Shown here: one piece after another, positions 36,710 to 47,552 of the stretch
Layout: each line of letters begins with the position of its first letter
Numbering within the stretch: position 1 is the first letter of the stretch
NCBI GenBank assembly: GCA_022393335.1
Contig: JAJEKB010021074.1
Location: forward strand, 39,301 to 103,300
DNA from: Macrotrachela quadricornifera
Taxonomy: Eukaryota > Rotifera > Eurotatoria > Philodinida > Philodinidae
DNA: 64,000 bases
Reading direction: 5' to 3'
Notes under the pieces: generated by a model
What the model saw: the letters and a program-made list of their open reading frames with translations, nothing else
What the model was told of the DNA's origin: nothing
Databases searched by the model: none
Translations under genes and position numbers: made by a program

Positions 36710-36919
36710 AACGATACAGGGTTGGTGAAAAACGTAGAAAAGGAAAATGTAAAAAGGAAAATGTCGAAGAAGGAAAACATCGAGAACGAAAACACAGAAT
36801 AGGAAAACATCGAAAAAAAGAAGCACAGAAGGAAAATATCGAAAAGGAAAACGTCGAAACTGCTGAAAGATGTTATTAGGAAAAGTTGATTTATCCTTAT
36901 TCTTATTGATCACTCTGAC

Positions 36920-38433
36920 CGTAGCTTCTCATTTGCGAACATGAACATATATATTAATTAAAAATTTTATAACTTAATTCTAAAGTCTAAAACAAAATTT
37001 TAAATTTAAAGTTCATTCAAACTTAAATTAATATTGAACATCTTTTTGAGTTTAAAATAAAGTTCGCTACATATAAAGCTATTCAATTTTCGTCTTATTT
37101 ACTGCAATTTGTAGAGCGCGCTCCATATAGATCTATTCAATTTTTTACTATGAATTTATTGTAATTTGTAGAGTTCGCTAAATTACAAAGAGAGAGCATT
37201 TATTGTTAGCACTGTTAATTAATTTTTGTTCGAGATTCGACTAACATATGTTGTATCATTCACAACATGGAATCTAATATCGAATGGACTATAATAAATT
37301 AATGGAGGTGCTTCAGCTTTTATTTACAATAGACAACGATATTGGAAGCATAGTTCATTTCGATTCTATTAACCCTCATAACGTCATTATGAATCAAACC
37401 AAACCTATATCATCATTGATACCGATACATATAAGTATCAGATTTTATGCAAATATCCAGATTGTAAAAACTTCAAACTGTAATCGACAGAATTTTTTTA
37501 GTGGGATGAACAAGTATTGAATTCTTGAAATAAATCTGAATGAAACTTAGTTAAGAGTTCTTCGTCATTCTTAACATGTTACTTCTTTAGTATGTTCCTG
37601 CATTAGCAATCCTTACTCGTGCAACTGTAGTATCATTACCTGAATAACAGACAATCATTTAATTGACTTAAAATTATTAGAAAATATTGGTCTTTCTCAT
37701 AGACATAATACTTCGGTTTATTTTTACATTCACGAGCCTTGCTCGAGGTATAGTTGTCTTACTATCCCAATAACAGACTGTCATTTCTTCATCAGAAACC
37801 TTTCCAAAATATTAAAATCTCTCTCACATAAACATAAGGTACTTTAATTTATTTCTACATTCACGATCCCTGCTCGAGCTATGGTCGTATTACTCCGTCA
37901 ACAATTCACAATCATTTCATTTATTTACAATCTCTCCACAATATTCAACTCTCTCTTTCGTAGACATAAAATACTTAAGTCTATCTCTACATTCACGATG
38001 ACCTCTGTAAATTACAAACCTTTATACAATTAAAAGATTCTTCTCATCAATCACTCACGTCCTCTACAAATTACAAAAGTTCTCCTGTATTAAAAATTTA
38101 TTCTAATAAATAGCTTATGACCTCTACAAATTGCAGACTATTGTAATTATTAAAACGATCAATTATAACCATTAAGTCACGCGCTCTACAAACTATAGAA
38201 ATCTACTTTATTAAAAATATATATTGATTAATAACTTACGTCCTCTATAAATTGCAGAAAATCTACTTAAAAAAATTTTAAATGAAAATATTTTATACGA
38301 TTAAAACTTTACAGAATTAGATTTAAAAGCATTCGATTGTTTTTTAAACTTAGCAATTATTCAACTCGAAAATTTGAAACAACTTATTAAATTTAAACTT
38401 CAATTTTTTCATGTTCGCAAATGAGAGGTAGCC
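36920..38433. mobile_element. Nested non-autonomous MULE-like element with 9-bp TSD
   Basis: Flanked by the exact 9-bp duplication CACTCTGAC (36911-36919 and 38434-38442). TIRs share TCTCATTTGCGAACATGA. Subterminal repeats of CTCTACAAATTGCAG / its complement (ATTTGTAGAG) occur five times on the right (37990-38250) and twice on the left (37105, 37155). No transposase. Confidence 0.8.
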
Positions 38434-38506
38434 CACTCTGACTATTATATTTTACTATGTGTAGAACAACAAAGTTTTGTTAAGAAGTATTATTATCAAC
38501 TGTTGA

Positions 38507-38791
38507 GGGTGTGAGGGTGGTTATAATCTTCGATTCGCAACTCGGTTATCGAAAAAGCATCCAAATATTTGGAGTTTTATTCAACTGATCCAGGATGAAC
38601 ATGTTCGTTTTGAACATATTTTGATTCAATTGGGTGTTGGTGCGTGGGCGTCAAAACAGTCAAAAAAAACAAAGGCATTTCAGGCGAGATTCGATACTCT
38701 TCAAAATAGATTTCTTAAGAAAGAAATCGACGATAGTGAGCTATTGTCAGGTTTATCAATGTTAATGGGAAAGCAAGCATATAATATGTGA
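38507..38791 (+). pseudogene. MULE-type transposase C-terminal exon remnant
   Basis: An open frame without its own start ends at TGA 38789-38791. It reads LRFATRLSKKHPNIWSFIQ, then QDEHVRFEHILIQLGVGA, a Lys-rich stretch, and SELLSGLSMLMGKQAYNM. The HPNIWSFI motif and following helix match the C-terminal region of MULE-domain transposases common in bdelloid genomes (from memory of the family). A stop just upstream (38504) marks decay. It lies between the nested element and the right end of the outer MULE, consistent with being its transposase. Confidence 0.6.
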
Positions 38792-38981
38792 TTCTATCAT
38801 CAAAGGTTCTTGTCTATTTCAATTTAAATTAGTAAAGGATAGTATATATCATGGATTAAACAGAATAGATTAATCATTTCGATGTCTTCCTTTTCTATAT
38901 TTTTCCCATCTACATTTTCCTTTTCTATTTTTTTCTTCTACATTTTCCTTTTCTACGTTTTCTATCAAGATCAACGATACA

Positions 38982-39831
38982 TGTAAGAGTTGTTACAAAA
39001 TGAATCTACTAGAAAATATCCTTGTCAGAAGAGGGTTGATAGCTAGAGCATATAAGTTACAAACATACAATAATTGACAGATCCCAGATATTTAGAAATC
39101 GATGCAATAAACTGCATATTAACGGTGAATCTACGATTCCAGAAAAGAAACCATTCTTCCGTTGATGAACGAGAAGAAACAATCTCAGACAAAAATCATG
39201 TTTTAAGCTCATCTGAAGTAGTGAAAAATCTTATTTTTGTTCGGTTTTTTTTCTGAAAAAACTAGAAAAACGTTTTTGAATGGGAAGAAAGCGTCCATCT
39301 TGCTACTTCCATAAATCTACCATTGCTGTATATAGTCATGTATGTTTTGACGAAAAAGGGATTTATCATTTGTAATACTTCTCTAGTTAATCAATAGCTC
39401 GAAATTGTGTACGACCATTAGTTTGATATACATTTTAGAATTTTTTTACCCTTTCAATAGAAAACATGTACTGAGGAGAATTAGATTTTGCGTTCTCTAA
39501 GAGAGAAAAATCTTAAAAGTATAACTTTCAGTCTAAGAAACGCTTTTTTCTTAACTGAAGAGAAAATGCAAAAGACCATCCAGACATACTTACTATTTAA
39601 TTTATACTATTAAATGTATTAATATAAATAAAAATATAAAAATCTGATTATATTTTCATTACTTTCGTACACAGATTACAAAGTTCAATTATTCATGATT
39701 CTATGGCATTGAAAAAACAATATTCAAGCAAGTCAGATAGTTTCAACAGGCACAACTTAGATAACAAATTTACTGACTCGAAAGAAAGGGTAAGTAAAAA
39801 ATAAACTTGTTAACATACAACAAATTGATAT
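38982..39831. other. Spacer, no gene seen
   Basis: Contains a 60-codon frame (39074-39256) with no features. Otherwise AT-rich non-coding DNA. Confidence 0.4.
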
Positions 39832-40610
39832 ATATATCCCCCGGAAAAAATAGTTAGACTCGGTATTTTCGATACTTTTTTACTATAGATTGACATTTTG
39901 AGAAAAGTAACTATAGATTTGGATAGCCCGTAGAGTTCTCTACCATTCTATATGTATGCCTTGTTAATTGCGTTTGTCCCTTGAAAATAAATTCAAGTAC
40001 ATTAAAGGCACCCTCATCGTCAAATTCCCCAAAAGTTCATTTGTCATTGAATTTTCCAAATTTATTTCAATATATAAATAATTTATTACAAAACTAAGGG
40101 TATATTCTGAATGTACACCAATTTCTCTATCAGAATATATAATCGCTTGTTCTCTAAAAGTTTGGCAGAAGAATAATAAACTCAAAAAGAAAACTCCAGA
40201 AACAACGAAGAATGTAGATTTTTGGTATTTCTCGATTCACATTGTGTTCATTGTACTAAAATTTTTTTTTCAATAAATGAATTTAAGAAAATAGATAAAT
40301 ATATATTCTGACAGAGAAATTGATGTACATTCAGAATATACCCTTAGTTTTGTAATAAATTGTTTATATATTGAAATAAATTTGGAAAATTCAATGACAA
40401 ATGAACTTTTGGGGAATCTGACGATGGGGGTGCCTTTAATGCGCTTGAATTTATTGTCAAGGGACAAACGCAATTAACAAGGCATACATATAGAATGGTA
40501 GAGAACGCCACGGGCTATCCAAATCTATAGTTACTTTTCTCAAAATGTCAATTTATAGTAAAAAAGTATCGAAAATACCGAGTCTAACTATTTTTTTCCG
40601 GGGGATATAT
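39832..40610. mobile_element. Palindromic element, ~310-bp arms
   Basis: The ends ATATATCCCCCGGAAAAAAT and ATTTTTTTCCGGGGGATATAT are inverted repeats, and the arms (39832-40142; 40300-40610) match almost throughout. The spacer is about 155 bp. Minus-strand frames 39964-40185 and 40270-40473 are the two arms read through and are not genes. TATATA-type sequence flanks both ends. Confidence 0.8.
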
Positions 40611-40845
40611 AGATGAAAATTGCGAGAATATTTCATGTAGGTTCTTTGGCAATAAACTGGTAGCTAATATTGTTTCAGTAAAGGTTGCTACCGTCTAGAG
40701 TCTGTCTGGTCCAAGAATTGCTGGACGCGACTCCCATCCAGTCAATTAAATTTTTTGGACCCAGTTCAGAACCCATCGATCAAAATTTTCGGATCCAGAT
40801 CCAAATGACTAATCTTTTGCCAAACTGAATTCGAACTATACAGAA

Positions 40846-41712
40846 TGTAACAAAACCATTACATCCCCTCTACGACTTAAAGTATTCATGATATCACAAA
40901 TGTATTTTATACAAATGAAAGCGCGTCGAAAACTGAATTTATTGGTACTAAATAGTGAAGTTTATGTAGACCTTTTAATGTTGAACTGCAGAAATCTGTA
41001 GAAATTTAATACTTTTTTTGGTGTAGAAAAGTAAAATACCAGTAGTTCAAAAATGGAATAAAATATTTTTTTTCAATATTTTTAGATGATTCGATAGAGC
41101 TCGTCGAACTATATAAAACTGTATATTTCAAAAATATTTTGAGTCATTTTTTGAGATATGATTTGTTAATAAAATTATCTTTTTTTTCATTAGTTTTGTC
41201 GTCGCCGATGTTTCAAAATGTGCTCATTGGATGCAGTTTTTCATACAGGGCCGAATAACTACATATCGAAACGTCTGCGACGACAAAAATAATGAAAAAA
41301 AAGATAATTTTATTAACAAATCGAGTTTTTCTCTTCCATATGAAAAATGAAGTTTTTGAATATTTTTTTGAGATTTTCGAAGTAGTTTTTTGAATGTTTT
41401 ATCTCAAAAAATGACTCAAAATATTTTTGAAATATACAGTTTTACATAGTTCGACGAGCTCTATCGAATCATCTAAAAATATGGAAGAAAAATATTTTAT
41501 TCCATTTTTGAACTACTGGTATTTTACTTTTCTACACCAAAAAAAGTATTAAATTTCTACAGATTTCTGCAGTTCAACATTAAAAGGTCTACATAAACTT
41601 CACTATTTAGTACCAACAAATTCAGTTTTCGACGCGCTTTCATTTGTATAAAATACATTTGTGATATTATGAATACTTTAAGTCGTAGAGGGGGTGTAAT
41701 AGTTTTTTACAC
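40846..41712. mobile_element. Palindromic element related to the mariner-class TIRs
   Basis: The left end TGTAACAAAACCATTACATC pairs with the right end GGGGTGTAATAGTTTTTTAC. The arms (about 350 bp) contain CAAATGAAAGCGCGTCG and TTGGTACTAAATAGTGA, homologous to the TIR of the 20982-25090 element, and the CGATAGAGCTCGTCGAACT box (41094; inverted near 41455). A further inverted pair (AAAATTATCTTTTTTTTCAT, 41176 and about 41300) lies near the centre. Confidence 0.8.
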
Positions 41713-43103
41713 CGTGTACTTTTAAAGCTCGTAGTGGAATTTTTTAATCCAAATCTAATGTTCTTAGCGTCAACAGATATTACGTTGTTGCCGCTAACCT
41801 TTTTACACTGTTTTCGTTCTCCTTTACGTAGCCTATGTAAAGTTCGATAATTCCCGACATATAGTTGTATTATATATATATACATATATATTCTATATTT
41901 TCTCTTCTCTCTCTCTCTTTTTTCTCTCATTCAACCATATGAACAACTTTTCCCCAGTTTTCAGTTGTTGTTATGTTCATTTCCAGTGAAGTTCCTTATT
42001 GTTTTTTGTTATTGAAATAACTTGTTTACCATCTTTAAAATATACATACATCACGAGAATTTATTTGATTCCCGTTACATCAACCAACAAGTTAAAGTAG
42101 GGATACTAACATAACTAACCTAGCCAATACAGATCGTAGTTGTCTTTTGATTCCTTCCGACCTCTTAACGTTTAGTGGGCAGGAGACGGGAAGAAAGAGA
42201 AAGTTAACAGATGTTCAATCCGAACATATGATGTATTCTTTTTTTATGCTCGACAAGTAATGTAATCTATATCCACACACTGTGTAAACAATTCGATAGT
42301 GATCTTCTAATAATTAAATTGTAATGAGCTCGTACTCCTAGCCACTAGGTTCTAATGCGAGAATGAATTATTGTATTAAAAAGAAGATTATCTACATTTG
42401 ATGAGCAATCAGTTTTTGTCAATGAAGACAGAAACAATTTAGTTTCATCGTCAGCAATAAAAAACAAATGATGATAGTGATTACTCTTCAAATCAGATTG
42501 AGAATATAGACAATAATGCAGATCCAGACAATACATTTATTTGATTTATAGATTCATAACAGTAATTAAGTTTAGATATTACAATCAGGAAGGGTTTTGT
42601 TTGTTTTTCTTATTTTTTAATAAATAAATTGAAAGTTTTTTTGTATAAATCGAACAAAAATTCAAAAAATATTACTGTATGCATCTAACGCTTCTTCCAA
42701 TCGACTCTAATCAATCACAATTTCTATATCCGAGCCGGACCCGCTCAGATCCGGATTCGGATAAGACTAAACGGGTTCTACTACCGACAGATTGATTGAG
42801 ACTTATATGATATACAGATCATACAAATATGAGAGACAAAATATCATTTCAGTATAGTAAAATATCGTGGAGATTGTTGTAGATCTATACTTTATATTCA
42901 AAGATTACAAAGAATATTCTCATACGCAATGCTTGATTTCACATCTTCCAGGTTTCCTGGAATTTGTACTGCATACATTAATCGTAGATACATTTTATTG
43001 TTTTTTCGTGATTATTACTCAAAATAAAAGGCAGTGTTATTTATATCTTATTTAAAAAAAGAAAACTATTACGAATTTTCTTCCCACTTATTATATATTT
43101 CAG
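41713..43103. other. Spacer upstream of a gene pair
   Basis: This contains a CT/TA simple-repeat patch (41870-41930) and GGATCCGGA-like words near 42730. Frames at 41667-41930, 42345-42536 and 42867-43055 show nothing recognisable. The 5' exon(s) of the gene continuing at 43104 should lie here but could not be identified. Confidence 0.35.
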
Positions 43104-45356
43104 CATGATTCTACAAGTAAAAACAGCGGTGTTCAATTAGGTCCCATTTTTAATAATAGTCTTATCGATGTTTCTCTCCAACCATACAAACAGAATATCT
43201 CAACGTCTCGACAAAGTAAATCATCTATTATAGAAACATTTTTTCCTCCCTTTTTTTTAGGTAGAACAAGTACTATACCAGTGCTTTTAAGACCTCTATT
43301 AACTAACGTGTCCAATATTCTAATTGTATGCCTTGGCATTGATTCTTCATTAATATCATCTAGCTCACCATATGTAGTGGAATCATTTGATGATGAATGT
43401 GTTTGTATTGCTCGACTTTTATCTATAAATGATAAACGTGTTTACTTTATTGTTTCAAATTCAGTTGGTGAATATATAATTCCATTAATTTATCAATATC
43501 GATGTATTGAACAAATATATATTTATTGTTCAGACAATAATCAATGTGACACAACATGGACAATACATTGGACAAAAATTCGAGATTGTTGGACTAATTA
43601 TGATACACTTCTTTGTCAACTATATAAAGATATTCAATCGATATTTTCACGATCAACATTTATTTCAAATGAAGAATTAATTGGTAGATGTCATACACAA
43701 TCCTTAAAAAAACCTTTAAATAAGTCATCTGTATCATTAGATTTATTAAATGTGGAAAAATATTCGGATAAAAATAAAGATATTCATATAATAGTTTTGC
43801 ATTGTGATGATGATACTTTATTTCATATAGATAGTCAACGTTTTCATCTTTCTGTATTTTGGGATATCATCAAATGTGTAGAATATTTTAGAAGAATTAA
43901 GATTAAATCTGTATTTTTTATTATATCTGGTAAGATTGAAAATGTTGCACATTACTTAGAAAAAGTTTTAATGTTACAACAAATTTATACAATCTATTTA
44001 TTTGTACCATTTATTGATCAACAAAAATTAAATGAAACTTTATGTAATTACAATAACATTGGTAGATTATTTGAAAATCTTGAGTTGTTACTTAGTTATT
44101 TAACTGGCGACATTAAATATTACTTAGAACAACCTCTTTATATACCGACATTATCGATATTTAATTCACAACTAAATACAAAAGATAATGGTAAACTAGC
44201 TCTAACAGATAAACAAACAAAGTTTACTGCATTTCAATTATTTATAAATACTTTACGAGAAGCACCTATTGATATTTGTCGAAATCAAAAACTGTGCGAT
44301 CGTTGTTTTCTTTTAGCTGAAGATAAAATAGATTGTGAAAATGCTCTAAGAATTTTAAAAATTGATACAAATGAAATATTTATTTGGTTTACAGATGTAT
44401 CTTTTCTATTTGTTATTATGAATAGCTTTTTACAAGAACAATTTCCACAAAATCTTCTTAATATACAACATGTATTTATGACTATTGACAAATATTTTGA
44501 TAAATTAAGTCCAACAAGTTCATCATCTGTCGTTTATCGAGTTCAAATATTAAATGAACAAAATTTAGAAATAATAAAAACAAATATAAATGAATTGATT
44601 GCCTTTCATACATATTTAGTAACTACAAAAGATTTATTAACAGCTCGAACAATTGCTCGACAAGCTGCTGATCGTGATTTATTAGTTATAATATTTCAAA
44701 TTGAAATCCCTGCTCACTCATATGTATTAGAACTAGACAATAATCGATTAATATTTCGATTTGGCACTATATTTCGTATTCGATCTATCGATTTTGCCCC
44801 TGATAATGTCTGGTATGCTCAATTAAAATATTCTCATTCAGATTTTCAGTCAATTCAGGAACGATTCGAACTTGAAATTGGTGAACAACTTACTTGGTTA
44901 ACTCTTGGGAATTATTTATATGATCTTAATTGTTCCAATGAAGCAAAATCTTACTATCAGTATTTAATAAATACATTACCCAAAAATCATCGATCACTTG
45001 CATCAATTTATAATAATATGGGATTAATATTTGCTGAATCAAATGATGACGAACAAGCATTGAATTGTTATCAAACTGGTGAAAAATTCTATACAACAAT
45101 TTCATCAAATCCAGATCATACGTTGCAACGTATTCCTATTAAAATTTCATCTTATTCAAATGAAACTTTAATGACTGTTGATTATTGCATATTATATGAT
45201 AAAATGGCTGAAGTACATCTTCGTCAATTAGAATATGAAGATGCTCTGAGATGTTATCGAAAAGCTCTCGAATTAGCAACTGATCCTTTATCACGTATTC
45301 GTTTTGAACAAAATATTAAAAAAATTCTTTATGATAAAATAAAAGTTTCAAATTGA
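43104..45356 (+). CDS. Two-module / dead-ART / TPR protein
   Basis: A pyrimidine-rich acceptor ending TATATTTCAG precedes 43104, and the frame is open from there to TGA 45354-45356 (750 aa, 5' end possibly incomplete). The first module is at about residues 68-180 (ILIVCLGIDSS, VYFIVSNSVGEYIIPLIY, IYIYC). The second is at about 215-330 (IIVLHCDDDT, SVFFIISGKIEN, IYLFVPF). The ART-like region keeps YR (VVYRVQ, about residue 480) but lacks S-T-S (HTYLVTTKD) and E-x-E (ELDNNRLIFRFGTIFRI), so it is probably a pseudoenzyme. Two or three TPRs follow (IYNNMGLIFAESNDDEQALNCYQ, YDKMAEVHLRQLEYEDALRCY). Unlike the 14000 gene, both modules lie in one exon. The next gene starts 68 bp downstream. Confidence 0.75.
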   Translation, partial: HDSTSKNSGVQLGPIFNNSLIDVSLQPYKQNISTSRQSKSSIIETFFPPFFLGRTSTIPVLLRPLLTNVSNILIVCLGIDSSLISSSSPYVVESFDDECVCIARLLSINDKRVYFIVSNSVGEYIIPLIYQYRCIEQIYIYCSDNNQCDTTWTIHWTKIRDCWTNYDTLLCQLYKDIQSIFSRSTFISNEELIGRCHTQSLKKPLNKSSVSLDLLNVEKYSDKNKDIHIIVLHCDDDTLFHIDSQRFHLSVFWDIIKCVEYFRRIKIKSVFFIISGKIENVAHYLEKVLMLQQIYTIYLFVPFIDQQKLNETLCNYNNIGRLFENLELLLSYLTGDIKYYLEQPLYIPTLSIFNSQLNTKDNGKLALTDKQTKFTAFQLFINTLREAPIDICRNQKLCDRCFLLAEDKIDCENALRILKIDTNEIFIWFTDVSFLFVIMNSFLQEQFPQNLLNIQHVFMTIDKYFDKLSPTSSSSVVYRVQILNEQNLEIIKTNINELIAFHTYLVTTKDLLTARTIARQAADRDLLVIIFQIEIPAHSYVLELDNNRLIFRFGTIFRIRSIDFAPDNVWYAQLKYSHSDFQSIQERFELEIGEQLTWLTLGNYLYDLNCSNEAKSYYQYLINTLPKNHRSLASIYNNMGLIFAESNDDEQALNCYQTGEKFYTTISSNPDHTLQRIPIKISSYSNETLMTVDYCILYDKMAEVHLRQLEYEDALRCYRKALELATDPLSRIRFEQNIKKILYDKIKVSN

Positions 45357-45424
45357 CATATTTTTTTTTATGATGATAAGTTTAATAATTAATATCTTTT
45401 TTTTGTTTTAGATATTAATGAAAC

Positions 45425-47367
45425 ATGATTCATCATCAGAGTCAAATTAGCGTAATTGCGAACAGTTTTAGCAAGTGAGTATCCATAAAAAATAATATCA
45501 TGGTGTAGGAATTAGCTTTATTGTTAATTTTTGTCTCAGTTTTAGATCGAATGAAAATCTATCTGTATCATGTTCCGATCAAAATCTCTTTTGTATTTGG
45601 TATTATGATGATGATCTTAATGAAAATATTCGATTTGAAATGAGAAATCGTCTCAATCAATTGTTTACTTATGTTCGTATTTTCAATGATTTACTCGAAT
45701 TCAGTACATATCTTACTGGTCCTCTTACTGTAACAAAAATATTTTTTATTATGACAGGCAAAAGTGCCCAATGTTTGTGTAATGTAGCTAAAAATCGACT
45801 ACAATGTGAAAGAGTTTATCAATTTCAACCAGATGTGACTTCTGATAATAATTCTATCATTTTTACCAGTTTAGGTGATTTATTTAATCAAATATATGAA
45901 GATATAAAAACTCAATCGAACAATTCTCAATCTACTTCTACTAAAGAAACATCATTTAGTAGTAATCGTAAATTAATTGAACCTCCACCTTGGAGTATAT
46001 GGAATTCAAAAATAAGAGAAAATTCCTTTCGATATTGGAATAAAGAATCACCTGAATTTTTTTTATTTCAAATATTAACTAGAATTCTTACACAAATGAA
46101 ATGTGATCATGATCGATCTCTTGCAGAAATGTTTGCAGAATGTCGTTTATATTATATCAATGATAGAACAGAAGTACAAAAAATTGATCATATTAAAATG
46201 AATTATAAATCTGATGATGCTATTTTATATTACACTAGAGATACATTTTTATTCCGATTAGTTGGTCGAGCATTTCGATCAGAAGATTTTGAACATATTT
46301 TTAAATTTCGTCGTTATATTATTGATCTTCATTGGGAAATTGATAAATTGATTAAAGAGCAAGAATCTCGACAAAGAATTCTTCGATTATATCGAGGTAA
46401 AAAATTGCTTATTACTGTTTTACAACAGTTACAAGATAATATTAAAGCTTTAATATCTATGAATGGATTTCTATCGACTACATATAATCGAAACACTGCT
46501 CTAGAAGTATTTGCGGGTGTTGGACAGAATAGACCTGGTTATGAAAGTGTACTCTTCGAATTTTGTATTGATGAAGCAGCAATCGATAGGATATGCGCCG
46601 ATATTACTTGGTTTAGTCAATATCCACAAGAAGAAGAAGTTTTATTTACAATTGGATCTATATGGAGAATTGACTCCGTAGGAAAAAATGATAATGAACC
46701 ATATTGGACTGTTAAACTGTCATCATGTGATGATGTTAATTTGAAACTAATTAAATTTTTTCAAGAAATTACAGATGATTCAACTTTTCTTATGTTAGGT
46801 GATGTTTTACGTGAATTAGGACAACATACAAAAGCAGAAAATTTTTATAATAAAATGTTAGATGAACCATCAATAAAAGATGAAACACGAGTCATTCTAC
46901 ATTATAATATTGCAATGATAAATATTGATCAACATAGAGATTCTGAAGCATTAAGAAATCTTCATAAAGCAGAAGAATTAATGACTATCAAATTAATTCC
47001 TATAGAACCATTAACTTTCCAAAAATTGTATTCTTCAGGTATTGTTTCATCACGAATTCCTATTTTAAACAATATGGCTTGTTTATATCGAAACAAAGGT
47101 GATTTGGATAAAGCTCTACAGTATTTTAATGAAGCACTCAATCAAGATACAAATGATCCAATACATAAAGCAACAGTATATGATAATATTGGATTATTAT
47201 ATTATAGTGAAGGAGATTATACAACAGCTCTCAGATTTCTTTCACAAGCAGTCGAACTTGCTCAAGATCACTCATCTTTGCCTAAATTTACACAACATTT
47301 TAATGCTGTCAAAGGACATCTACCTTCTAAAGAAGCTTCTACTAAGAAATTAGATGAGTATATGTAA
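45425..47367 (+). CDS. Module / ADP-ribosyltransferase / TPR protein, catalytic residues present
   Basis: Exons 45425-45474 and 45546-47367 join in frame (AA|A codon) to give 623 aa. A single N-terminal module (FCIWYYDDDLNENIRFE..., IFFIMTGKSAQ) is followed by an ART domain with YRGKKL (Arg about 300), GFLSTTYNR (327-329) and YPQEEEVLF (E-x-E about 379-381), all R-S-E landmarks. Four TPR-like repeats end the protein (LGDVLRELGQHTKAENFY, MACLYRNKGDLDKALQYFNEAL, YDNIGLLYYSEGDYTTALRFL). No signal peptide or anchor. The upstream TTTTTTGTTTTAG acceptor (45411) sits between this ATG and the previous gene's stop and may be a spliced-leader site. An alternative internal start at 45640 would lose most of the first strand of the module. 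Confidence 0.8.
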
Positions 47368-47552
47368 TATTGAAAAACTTATCTATCACATATACTGATT
47401 CAATAATGTCTTCAAACAAAGTTACATTCAATGGCATGTGTTATTCCACGAAAATAGATACGATTACATTTCCTTTTTGCTTTTAGTTTTGATAGCAAAA
47501 TTTCATTTTTCCGATGAAAAAACTAAGTTTGTTACCAAAGATTTATCGTAGA

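Larger units (their letters stand above)
36719..38972 (+). mobile_element. Mutator-like (MULE) element with 9-bp TSD
   Basis: Flanked by the exact 9-bp duplication AACGATACA (36710-36718 and 38973-38981). The terminal inverted repeats share AAAACGTAGAAAAGGAAAATG-type sequence and extend as a degenerate GGAAAATGTAGAAAA minisatellite at both ends (36730-36860; 38885-38972 inverted). It contains a MULE transposase C-terminal remnant and a second nested element. Confidence 0.75.

Noticed and set aside
39964..40473. Two minus-strand ORFs
   Set aside because: Arms of the 39832-40610 palindrome.
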